A model generated the notes under the pieces. It searched no databases. It saw only the letters and a program-made list of their open reading frames with translations, and was not told the origin of the DNA. Positions 1 through 10,958 of a DNA stretch of 64,000 bases are shown here, piece after piece; positions within the stretch are counted from its first letter, which is position 1; every line of letters starts with the position of its first letter. Both the position numbers and the translations under genes were made by a program. The stretch is taken from NCBI GenBank assembly GCA_025685495.1, contig JAJNMT010000022.1, forward strand, positions 186,001 through 250,000. Reading direction: 5' to 3'. The stretch comes from Huntiella abstrusa (taxonomy: Eukaryota > Ascomycota > Sordariomycetes > Microascales > Ceratocystidaceae).

Positions 1-1372
1 CGGAGCGGGAGGAGGAGCTGTTTTTGGACATTTTGGGTGAAGATGGAAATGGAGATGGAGATGGAGAGTTTAGATTGTTATGAGGGTGCGGGGTCTCAGG
101 TATTTATGTTGGTGAGACGGTAGACTGGCTTCCTTGTAGGACTGACGTGTGGGAATGGATCCTTGTAAGTTAGGATTTTGGTCAGGCTCTCGATCTGCCA
201 TCGCTGGGCATATTCTTCAGCTACCAGCCATCTTATATCGTGGACGAATGCGGGGATACTTGGAGTTATGAACATGTGTATGTACAGGGGATACCCAGGT
301 CATGGGATAGTGTAACTTTGTGTGAGACACTAATGATGATGTCGTCAGTGATCACATATGTATGTAGGTTACATCGGTACATGGCCTAGTATATCAAGAT
401 GTCATTTTTTCTTGTAGTGTTAGAGCTTACACCCCAAATAGGCTTTGCCTTTGACACCATGGTTTCTCGCCACGCTGAAACATCAACTTGTCATCATTTG
501 CCACCAACGAGCTCTTGGATTTCGTCACCAAAGAAGTTAGGAAATGGTACGGCGTATTTAGTGGTGAATATTGGGGTAAAAAGATGCCATCACCTCAACC
601 CCGTTCATGAGTATATACTGCTTCTTCATCGAACTCCTTGTGACCTCTCAATATTGTCCGATTTTGTGTCACTACATTGCCCCTCCACATGTAGCGAGAT
701 CTTTGCGGCCATTATTACGATACCCCGCACCTCAAAGGATCCACTTCCACTGGGCGCATTTCGAGCACATACCCTTGGGCCTGTTCAATAGATGGCTGGG
801 AGGTGTTAAGAAACAAAGTGACTCCTACCTGTCAGGTCGGAGAACCAACAATACGACGTGGCTTGGGTGTAGGGCGAGTGAGGTTAATAGCATTGACACC
901 TGAGCTTGAGTCTCAAATGGTGAACCGGCGAGGTTAGAGATGCAACCTGAAGTGAAAGGAACATACTTCCTACGAGACACCAAGACTTGCGTAACACGAA
1001 ATTGATATCAGATTATGGTGTCTGCATGCACACAACCATTCCTGACCAGCAGTACTCTTATATTCAAACACTGTCGTAACCATCAACACAACCACATACT
1101 CAACGAGAAAAGTCACTCAGTCAGTAACCACACCACCGGGTGCTCAATACCCCAGGCCACTCGCCACCATCCGGCTCATCGTCACTATCCCCGGAAGCCC
1201 CCCAACCCACCGGACCCCAATGCATAGGAAACGGCTTCAGAAGAGGGTATTCATCCTTTTTCTCCACCAACCCTCCCTTATCAGACGGCTCGACCTGCGA
1301 CCTTCCCTCTGACTTCTCACATCCCTTCTTCTCATGGCCGTTCTGAATCGCCTTTTCAGCTTCCTTTACTTC
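1..1372. other. left edge, no supported gene
   Basis: No open frame here has convincing codon content, a recognisable motif or a splice-supported extension. Frames on the plus strand at about 399-903 overlap each other in different phases and read as chance ORFs. The sequence before the small minus-strand gene at 1373-1842 would be its 3' flank. I see nothing that can be named. Confidence 0.5.
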
Positions 1373-1842
1373 CTAAATCCAACGGGAAACAGTATTGTCG
1401 GTTCTTGAGACGGTCGACGGCTCAGCCTGGTCATTCTCTTTGTCGGAAGATGTACCCAGTTGCTGGAAACATCTGAGCGCCACTTCGGCTACGGGATTGA
1501 GTTCTGTCGCGCCGTTCTGGGGAAATAAGATGGAGCTGGTCTTGAAGGGGCGGGGTAGCCTGGGTTGATACTGGAAAGGTTTTTGGCGCATGTAACTATC
1601 ATGTTGTTAGCCAGTATATCACAATGCAAGTTGATTGTGTATTCATACCTCGCATCATGTGAAGACTCCGCAGGAAACGGATTGATCAATGACATAAAGT
1701 CCACATAATCAGGCTCGGACTTCATTTCATCCTCACCTAGAGTATCCGTGATGCTTCCATCATTGGTCCTTTCTTGAGAAGTACCCATGGAGTTTGTAGC
1801 AGAGGACTCGCGGGTCCCTTGAGTGTGATTTGATTGAGGCAT
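1373..1842 (-). CDS. hypothetical two-exon protein, 138 aa
   Basis: Not recognised. Exon 1 is 1842-1649 and exon 2 is 1595-1373. The 53-nt intron starts GTATGA, has a CTAAC branch site and ends ATAG, and the join restores one frame of 139 codons including the stop. The ATG is at 1842. The protein is polar and low-complexity at the N-terminus, with an acidic stretch (GEDEMKSEPDYVDF), a Pro/Arg-rich middle and a Ser/Thr-rich end. It has no signal peptide or membrane segment. Regular spacing of exon, branch site and acceptor is the main evidence for coding. It lies next to accessory, transposon-rich DNA and could be lineage-specific or part of a longer decayed gene upstream. Confidence 0.5.
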
Positions 1843-2072
1843 GTTTATTTTCGATTAATCGTAACCAATAGGCATACAGTAAAATGATTTCAAGAACAGT
1901 TTTAGATGAGGTTGTAGACGAGGTTGTAGAAGTGTGCTGCCTGTTGGAAGAGTAGATCATTCTATGATGGAGGAAAATAAACAAGGGACCCATAAACAAA
2001 GGTTGTACACCGAAAAAGGCAATTGCGACAACTTCAACAGGAACCGGCCATAACCAGATGACACCACATGGA

Positions 2073-2432
2073 TCACTGTTGCCGAGTAAATGGCCTGTAT
2101 ACACTTAATACTGTAACCATCTCCCCCCGCCAGTTGGTAATGGCTTCTGAATGATGGATTCCTACTAGCAATGCCCTTTCGACAAACATGACACCTCCAC
2201 TTTCGTCGTTGTCGCGCACAATGAATGCATAGTGAATCCCTTCGACGAAAACCACTTCATCACCAATTCGACTATACTCACAGCCCACAAACCGGTTGCC
2301 ATCTGATAAGACCTGCGGATTATGGCCAAGCTCTGACATAAATCTGGTAGTTTGCGTAAATTCCTCAGTGCTGTCGATACTTTTGAATCTTTCAATGTCC
2401 AAGTATCGCTCTAAAAAGAGTCTCCATTCCAT
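2073..2432 (-). pseudogene. possible HET-protein C-terminal fragment
   Basis: A 119-codon minus-strand frame starting at ATG 2432. It contains a pattern seen near the end of many fungal HET (heterokaryon incompatibility) proteins: an aromatic/GC pair (FVGCEYSRIGDEVVFVEG) in the place of the usual 'GD.i.ll.G...P.vlR' segment, then a hydrophobic strand (YAFIVRD) and a late VGIHH segment where 'G.aYvhG' normally occurs. No HET domain core (YxALSYxWG, WIDAxCINQ) is visible upstream, where only out-of-phase minus-strand frames occur at 2485-3146. If related, this is a truncated remnant. The resemblance is weak and it may be a small independent gene. Confidence 0.28.
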
Positions 2433-3350
2433 GCTGTATGGATTTCAACATAACCACGTAAGTAGCCGATACTCTCTTTTGCCGTCAAGCTGAAATTTTC
2501 AAAAACAGGCTGTCATGGCTTCTCTGGAGCTTGGTCTTGTCCCCGTTCAAAGAACTTGACAATCTTTTTTTTCGGTACATGCACGAAGTAGACATTCTCC
2601 CGCCCTTTGGGCCACAGGTGAAGGTTATATTTTCACATGTCTCAGTTATTGGCCCGATGACGTCATAACCCCCATTGCATGCAAAGATTGAGGAGTATGA
2701 CTTCACTGGATGGAGAATGGCCATACCATATGGAACCTACGATACCAACACATCTGTCAGCCTTTGGTGACGTCATTGCGGAGGTTGACAACCAATAAGT
2801 GGACCCTGTTGGTTGGCGATGTTCATATACATAGACGATTGATACGCGATACCCTTCTTGATATTTGATGAATACATACAATCGAGTTATCTGTTACATA
2901 CGGTTCCACACTACCCCACATGCATGGCAACCATGTGTATTGACCAACCGCATCGAGCAAATCATGGGCGGTGGTAGTGCACTGTCGATGATCTAAGCCT
3001 GATCTCGCAGGACCTCGCATGTAAGCCGCCTGTGACAACTTTGATTCCGCAGTAGTGTGTGGCTTTGTGGTCTCGCTAGTCATTGCGTGGAACTGCATGT
3101 AACAGGTGACTTTGTTATATTCATAAAGTATCGCGAAGTGCCTCACGTATAAAACATCTATCTGAACATAGCCACCAACAAGAGTGACCTATTGTTTGTC
3201 AACCCCCTGCAAGCGTTTTGGTGATCACTGTAAATACGAGAGTATCAAGAAGGGATCAAGATAGTTGTAGTAGTTATTGTATAATCACAGTATATCCAGT
3301 TATCTAACTAGAAGAGCAAGAGAAGAAGAGAGAAAGAGGGAGACAGGCAG
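2433..3350. other. no confident gene; broken minus-strand frames
   Basis: Minus-strand frames at 3146-2823, 2881-2663 and 2724-2485 are in different phases. I could not join them with good donors and acceptors. They may be decayed upstream exons of the fragment at 2073-2432. A purine-rich stretch at about 3310-3350 leads into the dispersed repeat R1. Confidence 0.4.
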
Positions 3351-3410
3351 AGACTATATCCCCAAGATACAAAGCGCCCGTATATCACAATAGTCGGGCA
3401 ACAGCCCCGA
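3351..3410 (+). repeat. dispersed repeat R1, copy A
   Basis: This segment begins AGACTATATCCCC and ends in a CAACAG motif. It is preceded by a ~45-bp purine-rich tract. The same pattern recurs at 14181-14240 (same strand) and at 21991-22055 (opposite strand): purine tract, AGACTATATCCC, a short AT stretch, a '..CGC/CACCCGT..' block and then GTAACAG/GCAACAG. Copy A abuts the truncated end of the copia element, so R1 may be the end of that element's LTR. The polypurine tract followed by a short conserved block fits this. I have not found a full-length LTR pair. Confidence 0.5.
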
Positions 3411-3458
3411 AACGTCATCTCCCACAGCTGATAAATCACCCAGACTCAGGTGCAGGGG

Positions 3459-4067
3459 TCACTCACATGACGTCACCATACTAACACTTCTCTCGCCATC
3501 TTTCCGCTGTTTTATGTATTTTAACCGTTCCGCAGCATCTCTGTTATTCCCTAGGAAATTGTGAAAGTCGGCGGGTATCTTCATGTAGACTTTCTCCTTG
3601 AGCGGAGCGTGCAGGTAGGCCGATGTTACATCTAGTTGCCTCACTGCATGCCCTTTCATTGTGGCATTGGCCAGAGTTATCCTCCGTGAGTCGGTTCTGG
3701 CCGTAGATGCAAATGTGTCTGTATAATCTACCCCTTCCGTCTGTTGGTCGCTTCTTGCTACCGATCTGGCTTTATACTTTGTCGAGCCCTGCAAACCCAC
3801 TGGTAGCTTTGCCTTGAGCACCCACTTGGAACCGATAACTAGTCTGTCCCTCGGTCTGACCACTAACTCGAACGTGTCGTTATCGATAATTGCTTTTATC
3901 TCCTTGTTGATGGCATCTCTCCAGTGTTCTCCCATCGATATTGCCTGCTTGGGAGATAGTGGCTGCCTCATTACGAGGTTCCACGCCGCATGATTTGTTA
4001 ATTCCGGCAACCCGTCTATGGTCATTCGACGTGTGTCGTTAACTATATCATCGACTATCTCTTCCAC
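3459..4067 (-). pseudogene. copia reverse transcriptase, N-terminal fragment
   Basis: The frame carries the opening of a copia RT: a 'W..A...E..A...N.TW..V..P' type segment (HWRDAINKEIKAIIDNDTF), KWVLKAK, KARSVARSDQQ, GVDYTDTF, then QLDVTSAYLHAPLKEKVYM, in which the D of QLDV is the first catalytic aspartate. The frame stops about 35 codons later, before the YVDD box, so the palm domain and RNase H are missing. It overlaps the integrase frame by a few bases in another phase, consistent with a frameshift or deletion between them. Confidence 0.85.
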
Positions 4068-4654
4068 ATTGATGACCTGTTCTCCGTAAGCAGGGGAAGG
4101 ACGACGTTGTCATTGTACAAGTGAGGTGGGTCGAGCTTCCTCGGTGCCTCTCCCACTGTGTTGTTCGATTTATACCCATTCCCTACCGGTTTTGTCGCTT
4201 TAGCTGCTATGACCGTTGGGCTGTCTTCCAAAATCCTTAGTTGCGACGTTACAATCACTTGTTTTCTGGTCGGAACCCAGACGTTGTATAAGTGTGTACC
4301 TCTGTAGCCCACAAGAATTCCGTCTTCTGTTCTGGGAGCTAGCTTGCTGTACTTCAACTTGTCCCTCCTTGCTTGTGATAGGGTGGCCACGGCCGGGGAG
4401 CCTTGGCTCCGTAGGTGGTCTCTTGAGGGTGGTCCTGGCATCATCTGGTTGGGGATTTTAGCCAGTTCTTTGTCCCACTTCCATTGAGCTCCGGATGCAA
4501 GGTTATGCGTGTGTGTGACAGCCCTCGGAGTATCTGGCCAACAGTGATCTGGTACCTCACTTGCCACGGCTAGTCGTAGTCTCAGTATGACTTCTCCAAT
4601 TGCCCGTTCCACCATTCCATTGTGTGCCGACTCTCCAGGGGGTGACAACTCCAC
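4055..4654 (-). pseudogene. copia integrase C-terminal fragment
   Basis: The frame opens at SPPGESAHNGMVERAIGEV, equivalent to the 'P..P.QNG.AER' segment that contains the last catalytic Glu of retroviral-type integrases. It continues with the hydrophobic linker usual in copia (HNLASGAQWKWD..., LAPRTEDGILVGYRGTHLYNVW, matching 'sKl.pRa..gifvGY......y.vw'). The N-terminal HHCC and the first two catalytic aspartates are absent. The 5' end is fused by deletion to the protease start in the gag frame, and the two frames overlap out of phase at 4582-4654. Confidence 0.8.
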
Positions 4655-6003
4655 TTGTATCCCATTCTCATGGATATTCCTTTCTCTGTGCCCTTTGAGA
4701 AGTCCAACCTGTCTGCTGTGGCATGTACATTGGCGCTGGTGTCAACCAACAAGTGATGTTTTACGCTGTCAACCATGGTGTCAGCTTCAAGAGTCATTAC
4801 AAGGTCGCGGAAGCCTTGAGTGAAGGCAACTAGCTGTGTGCTACTCTCTCCCGGGGTTTGCTCGGTCGACGTACCTTGCGCATCGTCGTCGTCACCACGT
4901 CTCTTCGAGAGATCATTGACATTTGTGGCTGACTTTCCTTTCTTCGACTTAGGTTTCTTGCAATCAGCCGCATGACGACCGTATTCTCCACAGTTATAGC
5001 ACTTGTCTCTGCGTCTTCCTGTGAGGGCCGACCCGTCTTTACCCCGACGTTTAACGAACTTTCCGGATTTGCTTGGGACTTTCTTGTAGTCCGTCATGGT
5101 CGCATAGTAATGTAGTTTCTTGTACATGACGTCATACTTTTCTCCGGCGATGGCTCCGCTGAGGGTCGGGAAGACTCTACCGATTGCTGCTTGCAAGATC
5201 GGCCCTCGCATGTACTTGGTGTTTACTCCAAACGTCGCTCCTTGTGCCATCAGACTAGCGAATCTGTCAAGACCAGTTAAGAGCGGTTCTCCAGTAATAC
5301 GCTCAAACGCGTTGACCCTGGTGTGGTATGCTTCCTTGAGGTTGCTTCCAGCTAGTAGGAAGTTGGCCAACGTTTGGATCATTGTTGTCACGTTGGTTAT
5401 TCCTGTCACTAGATCCGCTGGAACCTGCGTCATCGTGGCTTTGATCTCGTAGATGACAAATCGCTGCACCCCGATTTCCGCATGACTCATGGCCTCGATA
5501 TCCACTCCCAGTTTCCCAAGGGCATCGTTAACGTTGCTGATCCAGGCTGCCCAGTTCGATTGGCCCTTGAGCATTGTATCCGTCGACATTTTGACCGTCC
5601 ATCTCTCCTTGACCAGGCGATCCACAGTAAGAGCCTTGGCCATGGCCACCTCAACTCTATCAGGTACCAAATTGTTCTCGTCCCCAGGTAGTTTGACTGG
5701 TTCCGCGTCATCTGAAGCCTGGCTCTCCGCATCCTCATCATCCGAGAGGTCTGGGGAGGCGGAAGGGAAGATTCTCTTTCTTTTGCTCGCTCTTTTGATC
5801 AGCCATTTGATCATATCATGCAACTGGTCACGCGAGAGATTGTCAACATCCAGGTCGGCCAAGTCCGTTTCCTGAGCGGGTTGATCGTCCACGTCGGCTG
5901 GTTCATAGTCATCAGCATCACTCTCTCCGCCGGGATCAAAGTCCAATGGTTCCGCCGTGAGCGGTAGGTTCGCTGGCGGACCCCCTGCGTCGGCTACTTC
6001 CTC
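4582..6003 (-). pseudogene. copia Gag with zinc knuckle and protease stub
   Basis: An acidic N-terminus is followed by a Gag-like helical region, a basic stretch (KRRGKDGSALTGRRRDK) and one CCHC zinc knuckle, CYNCGEYGRHAADC (C-x2-C-x4-H-x4-C), as in nucleocapsid domains. Then comes HHLLVDTSANVHATAD, the start of the aspartic protease with DTS at its active site. The frame ends soon after, in out-of-phase integrase sequence, so the polyprotein is broken by deletion. No ATG opens the frame: the first listed codon at 5946 is TTG, and the frame is open back to about 6003. The true 5' end is therefore lost or lies beyond an acceptor-like CTAACAG. Confidence 0.8.
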
Positions 6004-6047
6004 CTGTTAGTTGATTTCTTGCGTTCTTTTTTTTCCTCTTACAGTAG

Positions 6048-6264
6048 TGGTCGGAGGTATTGTCCACCGAATAAGTAACGGATTTTGGGAGTATTCCTTT
6101 CAGGATCGCTCCGGCAATTGTGGTAATGGGCTAGACTATTTGACGGCCTTCACTGTCAAGATTTAACACCAAATAGTCTAAAACATTACCGCAATTGCCG
6201 GAGCGATCCTGAAAGGAATACTCCCAAAATCCGTTACTTATTCGGTGGACAATACCTCCGACCA
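6048..6264. repeat. 217-bp near-perfect hairpin, MITE-like
   Basis: The arms 6048-6141 and 6171-6264 are reverse complements over about 94 bp with only about four mismatches, separated by a 29-bp loop. The ends read TGGTCGGAGGTATTG and its complement. There is no ORF and no convincing target-site duplication: the flanks TACAGTAG and TGTGATAG share only part of their bases. The size and long terminal inverted repeats fit a foldback element or MITE. It sits 45 bp from the 5' end of the copia gag remnant. Confidence 0.85.
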
Positions 6265-6493
6265 TGTGATAGATTATTTACTGTTACGGTTTTATTCCCT
6301 TCGTGGGTCATGTGTTAACCCTGACACTGACTAAGCTGACATAGGTCTCACGCGTGTGTACATATGTAAGCCTACACACGCGCGTCGTCTCTTGTCAGTT
6401 CTCTCAATATATCTTATGTTCTCTATAAGTACCATATATATCTGCGTCACTACTTCTACCTTATTGTCTACATTGTGTGGGTCTCAGACCTTA

Positions 6494-6654
6494 TGTCAGC
6501 CTCTGCCCTGTCTGATGGCTACTCACTGAGTGTTCGTTCTCACTGTATAGGAATTGCCTCCTATATAGTCCCTGATAGAATAGCACTAGTAACAAAGTCC
6601 AAAGGTTCCACTTCTTTTTGGCGCAGTGGTATGCTGATGCCTCCCAGTCCGTCA
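6494..6654 (+). repeat. dispersed repeat S1, copy 1 (tRNA-like A box)
   Basis: This unit starts TGTCAGCCTCTGCCC and ends ..CCCAGTCCGTCA. It is repeated without a mismatch exactly 280 bp downstream, and in degraded form at 14322-14460 and at 49826-49860 plus 50083-50210. Its 3' part contains TGGCGCAGTGGTA, a good match to a pol III A box. About 50 bp beyond the unit, AGTTCGATCCG resembles a B box, so this copy has a tRNA-like head and could be SINE-derived. The conserved 'body' lies upstream of the A box, which is the reverse of the usual SINE order. Confidence 0.7.
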
Positions 6655-6773
6655 ATTAAGAGTCTCAGTTCGATCCGCGTATCGGGCATTTTCTGTAGGA
6701 TTCCCGCCCCCCAATGGTCTGCTGCTGTGCATTGCCGCCAGCACCATCGCACCATTTGGGGGTGGGAGGGGTG

Positions 6774-6934
6774 TGTCAGCCTCTGCCCTGTCTGATGGCT
6801 ACTCACTGAGTGTTCGTTCTCACTGTATAGGAATTGCCTCCTATATAGTCCCTGATAGAATAGCACTAGTAACAAAGTCCAAAGGTTCCACTTCTTTTTG
6901 GCGCAGTGGTATGCTGATGCCTCCCAGTCCGTCA
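6774..6934 (+). repeat. dispersed repeat S1, copy 2
   Basis: Identical over 161 bp to 6494-6654. It is preceded by a ~119-bp separator containing a short G-rich patch (GGGGGTGGGAGGGG). Unlike copy 1, it lacks the B-box-like sequence after the CCGTCA end. Perfect identity implies a recent duplication or gene conversion. Confidence 0.8.
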
Positions 6935-7477
6935 CCTTATTAGGTTAAATTACTCTGTTGTTTTGGGTGCTATATCCTTGTCCTAGTTCGAAGTCTGTCA
7001 CGTGTCCCATTCCCTAACCCTTAGTGTTATCTGTGGCCCTCTAGTCCTTGCTATGGTTATCTCCAACTGACTTGGAAGACTTAAGCAGGTATCACATTAT
7101 TACAGTTCACCTATTTACATTGACCCTACGTTTCTATAACGGCCCAAGGACTTGCTCGGCATCATAGCGTTACAATTCCTTATGTAAGGCTTCCCCATGA
7201 TCGGATACTTGTGCGCGTAAACTCTCCACTGGATTTGTCCATCATGCGGGATGCAGGATGGAGGATGCGGGAATGATTGGTGGAATTTGAATTGATTATG
7301 CAAGATGATGTAGATAAGGCGCTCACCATGAATTTACTTGTTGCCTAGGAAGTATACGCAAATATATGAGGGGCTGCGATGCGGGGATTTGGGCCACTTG
7401 TGATTCCTGTGTAATTGTGTTTATATTTACCTCGTCAAAACGCATTTAGTCGTTCATACATTGGACATCCAAGTGAC

Positions 7478-10110
7478 ATGTTTCGAGTGATAACACGGTA
7501 TGTGGATTATTCGTCTATACAGACCGCCCTCTGCTGTGTTAGCCCCGAAGAGGTATGTCTGTCGCGCCAAATGGTAAAAGCATATAATCATAGCCGCCCG
7601 GTGGTACTGACCGACATAGAAAACTGATGCAGCTGTTCACAACAAGACCGAAGGCGATGAGCGAGAGTCATGTGCAGAATACAAGCGTCGAGTTGTTGGC
7701 AAGGCGGCCATGAATCGTAATTGGTGTGAATCGTGTGTTGAAGGCTTCGTCGCTTTGATGGTTGTTGAGGACTGCAGGGGCTGCTGGGCTGCTCTACCGA
7801 AGGTCGAGTACGGAAGAGATGGCTATATATACACCATGCACAACCCCGAGTGGTGGTCATTGCAAGATTATGACATCCAACAGTTACAAAACGCGCCGAT
7901 GACATTTGGCCAAAGCGGACTTGATCAGTGGCCAAGCATTGCCGACAATACGGACGGAATGGGACTTAGAAAGCTCGGGCTTTCTCCGGGTTGTCCTATC
8001 TGCTTTAAGTTGGCACGATGCATATTGTCTTTCATAGAACCCAACGGGAAGGTAAGACTTGGCCGCATTGAGATAAGGCCCGAAGAATACGGCCGTTTGT
8101 GGGATGAAGATGACCCAAATACTGTTGTCCTGTGTGTTGATCTTGAATGGGCCACGATGCAAGTGGGAGGTAGAGTGCTTGGGGACATGGGGCGAAGAAG
8201 ATTCCATCTATCAGACGGGGATTTCACAAGTGCACCAGGACTGGCTCATCAAAATTTCATTCGATGTAATCCTGTGTTTCTCAAACGACAAATACAGGCT
8301 CAGTTCGAAGTCTACCCGGACGAGAATCTCCAGCAAGTAGTCGGTAAGGAAACCTTTGATCGATCTTTAATGAGACTAACATATGCAATTAGAGTATCCC
8401 CAATCCTTCCGACTCATTGACATCAACCAGAAATGTGTCGTAGATGTCGGAAACAAACGTGTTCGATACTCCGCGATTAGTTACAGACGGGATGTTGACG
8501 ACGGCAATATGCTCACCGAGGAGACCAAGTCCTTCTTTGCCGTTCCTGGGTCATTGTCCCTAGAGACCATGTCCAAAACGCTCTATGACTGTATGACTAT
8601 GGCCCAGCTTCTCGAAATTCCATACATTTGGATCGATCGTTATTGCATAATGCAGGGCGATAAAAAAGAAAAGGCGGAACATATTCATTTAATGGGGGAT
8701 ATTTACGCCAACTCTTACTTGACCATGATTTGTGTTCTCGCTAAGGACATGCACGGCGGAATCCCTGGTTACACACGTGACTTCGATGGAGACCTGGAAC
8801 CCCAGAGTAGCGGATGTTGGGCAACCGCAGCCAAACTTCCATATTTCGGTTGCGATGAACCCGTCTGGCTCAGTCGCGGGTGGACAATGCAAGAGGAATA
8901 TCTTTCTCCTCGTAGACTTTATTTCACTGATTCGACTATACTCTGGCATATTAATTGCCCCATGATTGCCTACCATCATGCAAAAATGGCAAAAATTCCG
9001 GACTGTCGCCCAGCATGTGCAGCAGCACCAGACAAGACAGCCTATGAATTAATTGCAGAGTATTCCTTGCGTCAACTCGCTATTCCCACGGACAGAATTG
9101 ACGCAATCTCTGGTCTTCTAAAACATCGCGGGATTGAGCATGTTTCGGGGATTCCCACCCGTTTCATGCACGACGCTCTTGCTTGGTTTGTTTCCAGAGG
9201 GGGACATGGACGCAACAGTGCCTTCCCCAGTTGGTCCTGGGCGCACTGGATTGGAATAGTAGAATGGTTTGGCGGTCCCCGGAAACATCGGTCCCTGTGT
9301 CGAATATTACACGCCCTCACTCCTCTACGTAAACGGATCTCCTTTTCACGACAAACCGGCATTCCCGCGAGAATGTTGACTGATGTTTCTGATCAGCGCC
9401 TTGTTATTCGAGCTAGAGCTAGGCGTATCCACCGAAGGGAGCACCGTGATGTAGATCGTGATTCTCGCGAATACCCTATCGCCTCTACTTGTTTGGTAGT
9501 TCATTTGGGTCTTGGATACAGCAGTCGCAGGTATTCACTAGTCGTTGAACCGGTTAACCCACCAGGGATCGTTCGTTGTAGTGAGGTTGTTCATGCTCGA
9601 CGTGTTGGTATTTGGCGGGCCTGTAGCCGTGCACCTGGCTGCCTAATCCGATTCCGCAGACTTGCCAAAGTTCGGCCAATGGCAATCCAAACGTTGACTA
9701 GACTGAAAACCCGGCGCCTCCAAATTTCCGTGCTACGTAGGAAACGTGCTGTCAAATCCAAGAGGCCTCGGCTGTCCGACCACTCCAGCAAAAGACGGAA
9801 ATCAAAAGAATTCACTACGACCAAGAGATTGATTCATTCAGACCAAGTAGAAACGAAGATACCCCCTTCAAATTTCACCCTACCCACTCATGCGTTAAAA
9901 CGAAAGCGGAGTGAAGCGCCGGTGCCATCGGGACCCCAGGGTACATGCAGGGCGATTGTGGGCAACACGGAGGTTCGCATGACCAAACGACAAAAGCGTG
10001 AGCCCAGATCTACACGCCAGGAGAAGAGGAAGCCTGTTCCCCGTCCGTTCTTGGGGAATAACGTGTTCAAGGATTATGCGGCATCGTTCCGAATTATCAT
10101 TCTCCATTGA
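7478..10110 (+). CDS. HET-domain protein, copy 1 (838 aa)
   Basis: HET proteins mediate vegetative (heterokaryon) incompatibility and related cell-death responses in filamentous fungi. The three-exon model is 7478-7552, 7620-8343 and 8393-10110. The introns start GTATGT and GTAAGG and end CATAG and ATTAG, with CTGAC and CTAAC branch sites. Both introns and the ATG (MFRV) are conserved in the inverted paralogue. Residues ~1-265 hold a Cys-rich region (NWCESC, DCRGCW, CPICF), possibly metal-binding. The HET domain starts near residue 292 with YSAISYRRD (canonical YxALSYxWG; the Trp is Arg here), then IPYIWIDRYCIMQGD near 350 and MGDIYANSYLTMI. The last ~250 residues are Arg/Lys-rich with NLS-like clusters. 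It is convergent with a transporter gene. The function is inferred from the domain only. Confidence 0.85.
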
Positions 10111-10958
10111 AGCCGTTTCTGATGGGAAGAACCTTGTGGATGCACATGCAGCCACAATGGATACATTTTGGGTTATTTCTACAAGGGGTTTCTAATGAAC
10201 GGGTCGTGGTCACATGATCACTGGGGACATTATGTCGTAGAGAAGAGCTCGCATTCAATAACTATATCTGCACCACAAGACAGGCCCCAAATGACAACAT
10301 CTACTAGAGCATGAATCAAATAGGCTGTGAGAGGAAGATATAGGTGGCCAGTGATTTTAGTGTTAATGAACATATGTCTTGACCCACTTCTAGTCTCTGC
10401 TATCAATCAAGCTGAAAAGAGACCATATATCATACTGCTGGGGACGGCCTAGAACATATTGATGCTACATTCCTTAACCTGATGGCACTCGTACTTCTGA
10501 GGGGTCGCTTCCAGACATCTCTCGTTATCAACGACTAGGATAGCAGTGATTCACGGTTACAGAGCCCCCCGTGTGTAGCCGATACTCGTGAGATCCTGAA
10601 TACAGATAAATAAGTTACTAATAGGACGTTCTCAGGTTGTCATGGGTGCCTGTATTACCTTCTTGGGTGGTTTATGTCAGGGCAAAGTGCCACGGATACT
10701 TGAACCCTACAACACACCCGAGCCCTGCAAGAATCAGCTCAGCGCAAATTGATCATCTTTTGTTAGTCACGATGGGAGATTCGGTGTTTTGAAGATTTAG
10801 GATTCTCTATGCTAAAATAATCTGTCTATCTGTAACCCGGTTCCATTATGTATCGTTGTATAACTCCACTCTTGTTACCCAGTTTGTTCCTTCCATATCA
10901 CCGTCTATTTTGTAAGCTGACTTTCTTTCATTAACGCGTAAAATACCCCGCAAACAAT
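10111..10958. other. convergent intergenic gap, left arm
   Basis: This 3'-to-3' gap between HET copy 1 and transporter copy 1 has no ORF worth calling. Blocks such as the GTGCCACGGATACTTGAACCCT segment near 10690 recur in the right arm near 17760, so the gap was duplicated with the genes but has diverged more than the transporter. Confidence 0.6.

Larger units (their letters stand above)
3351..6003 (-). mobile_element. Ty1/copia retrotransposon, internal-deletion derivative
   Basis: Pieces of one minus-strand element lie in gag-pol order: Gag with a zinc knuckle (6003-4582), an abrupt jump from the protease start to the integrase tail, then the N-terminal part of reverse transcriptase (4067-3459). 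The protease beyond its DT(S/G) motif, the integrase zinc-binding and D,D catalytic core, most of RT and all of RNase H are absent. The integrase-before-RT order identifies the copia rather than the gypsy superfamily. The element is not autonomous. Its gag end is bordered by a hairpin at 6048-6264 and its pol end by repeat R1. Confidence 0.85.
6265..7149. other. repeat-bearing gap, no gene
   Basis: No coding sequence is supported. It contains the two identical 161-bp S1 repeats at 6494-6654 and 6774-6934. The rest has no repeat I can assign. Its right end leads into the left arm of the large inverted duplication. Confidence 0.6.

Noticed and set aside
1760..2104. Hydrophobic 114-codon minus-strand ORF (FFGVQPLFMGPLFIFLHH)
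   Set aside because: It overlaps the better supported two-exon gene in another phase and has no splice or homology support; hydrophobicity alone is weak.
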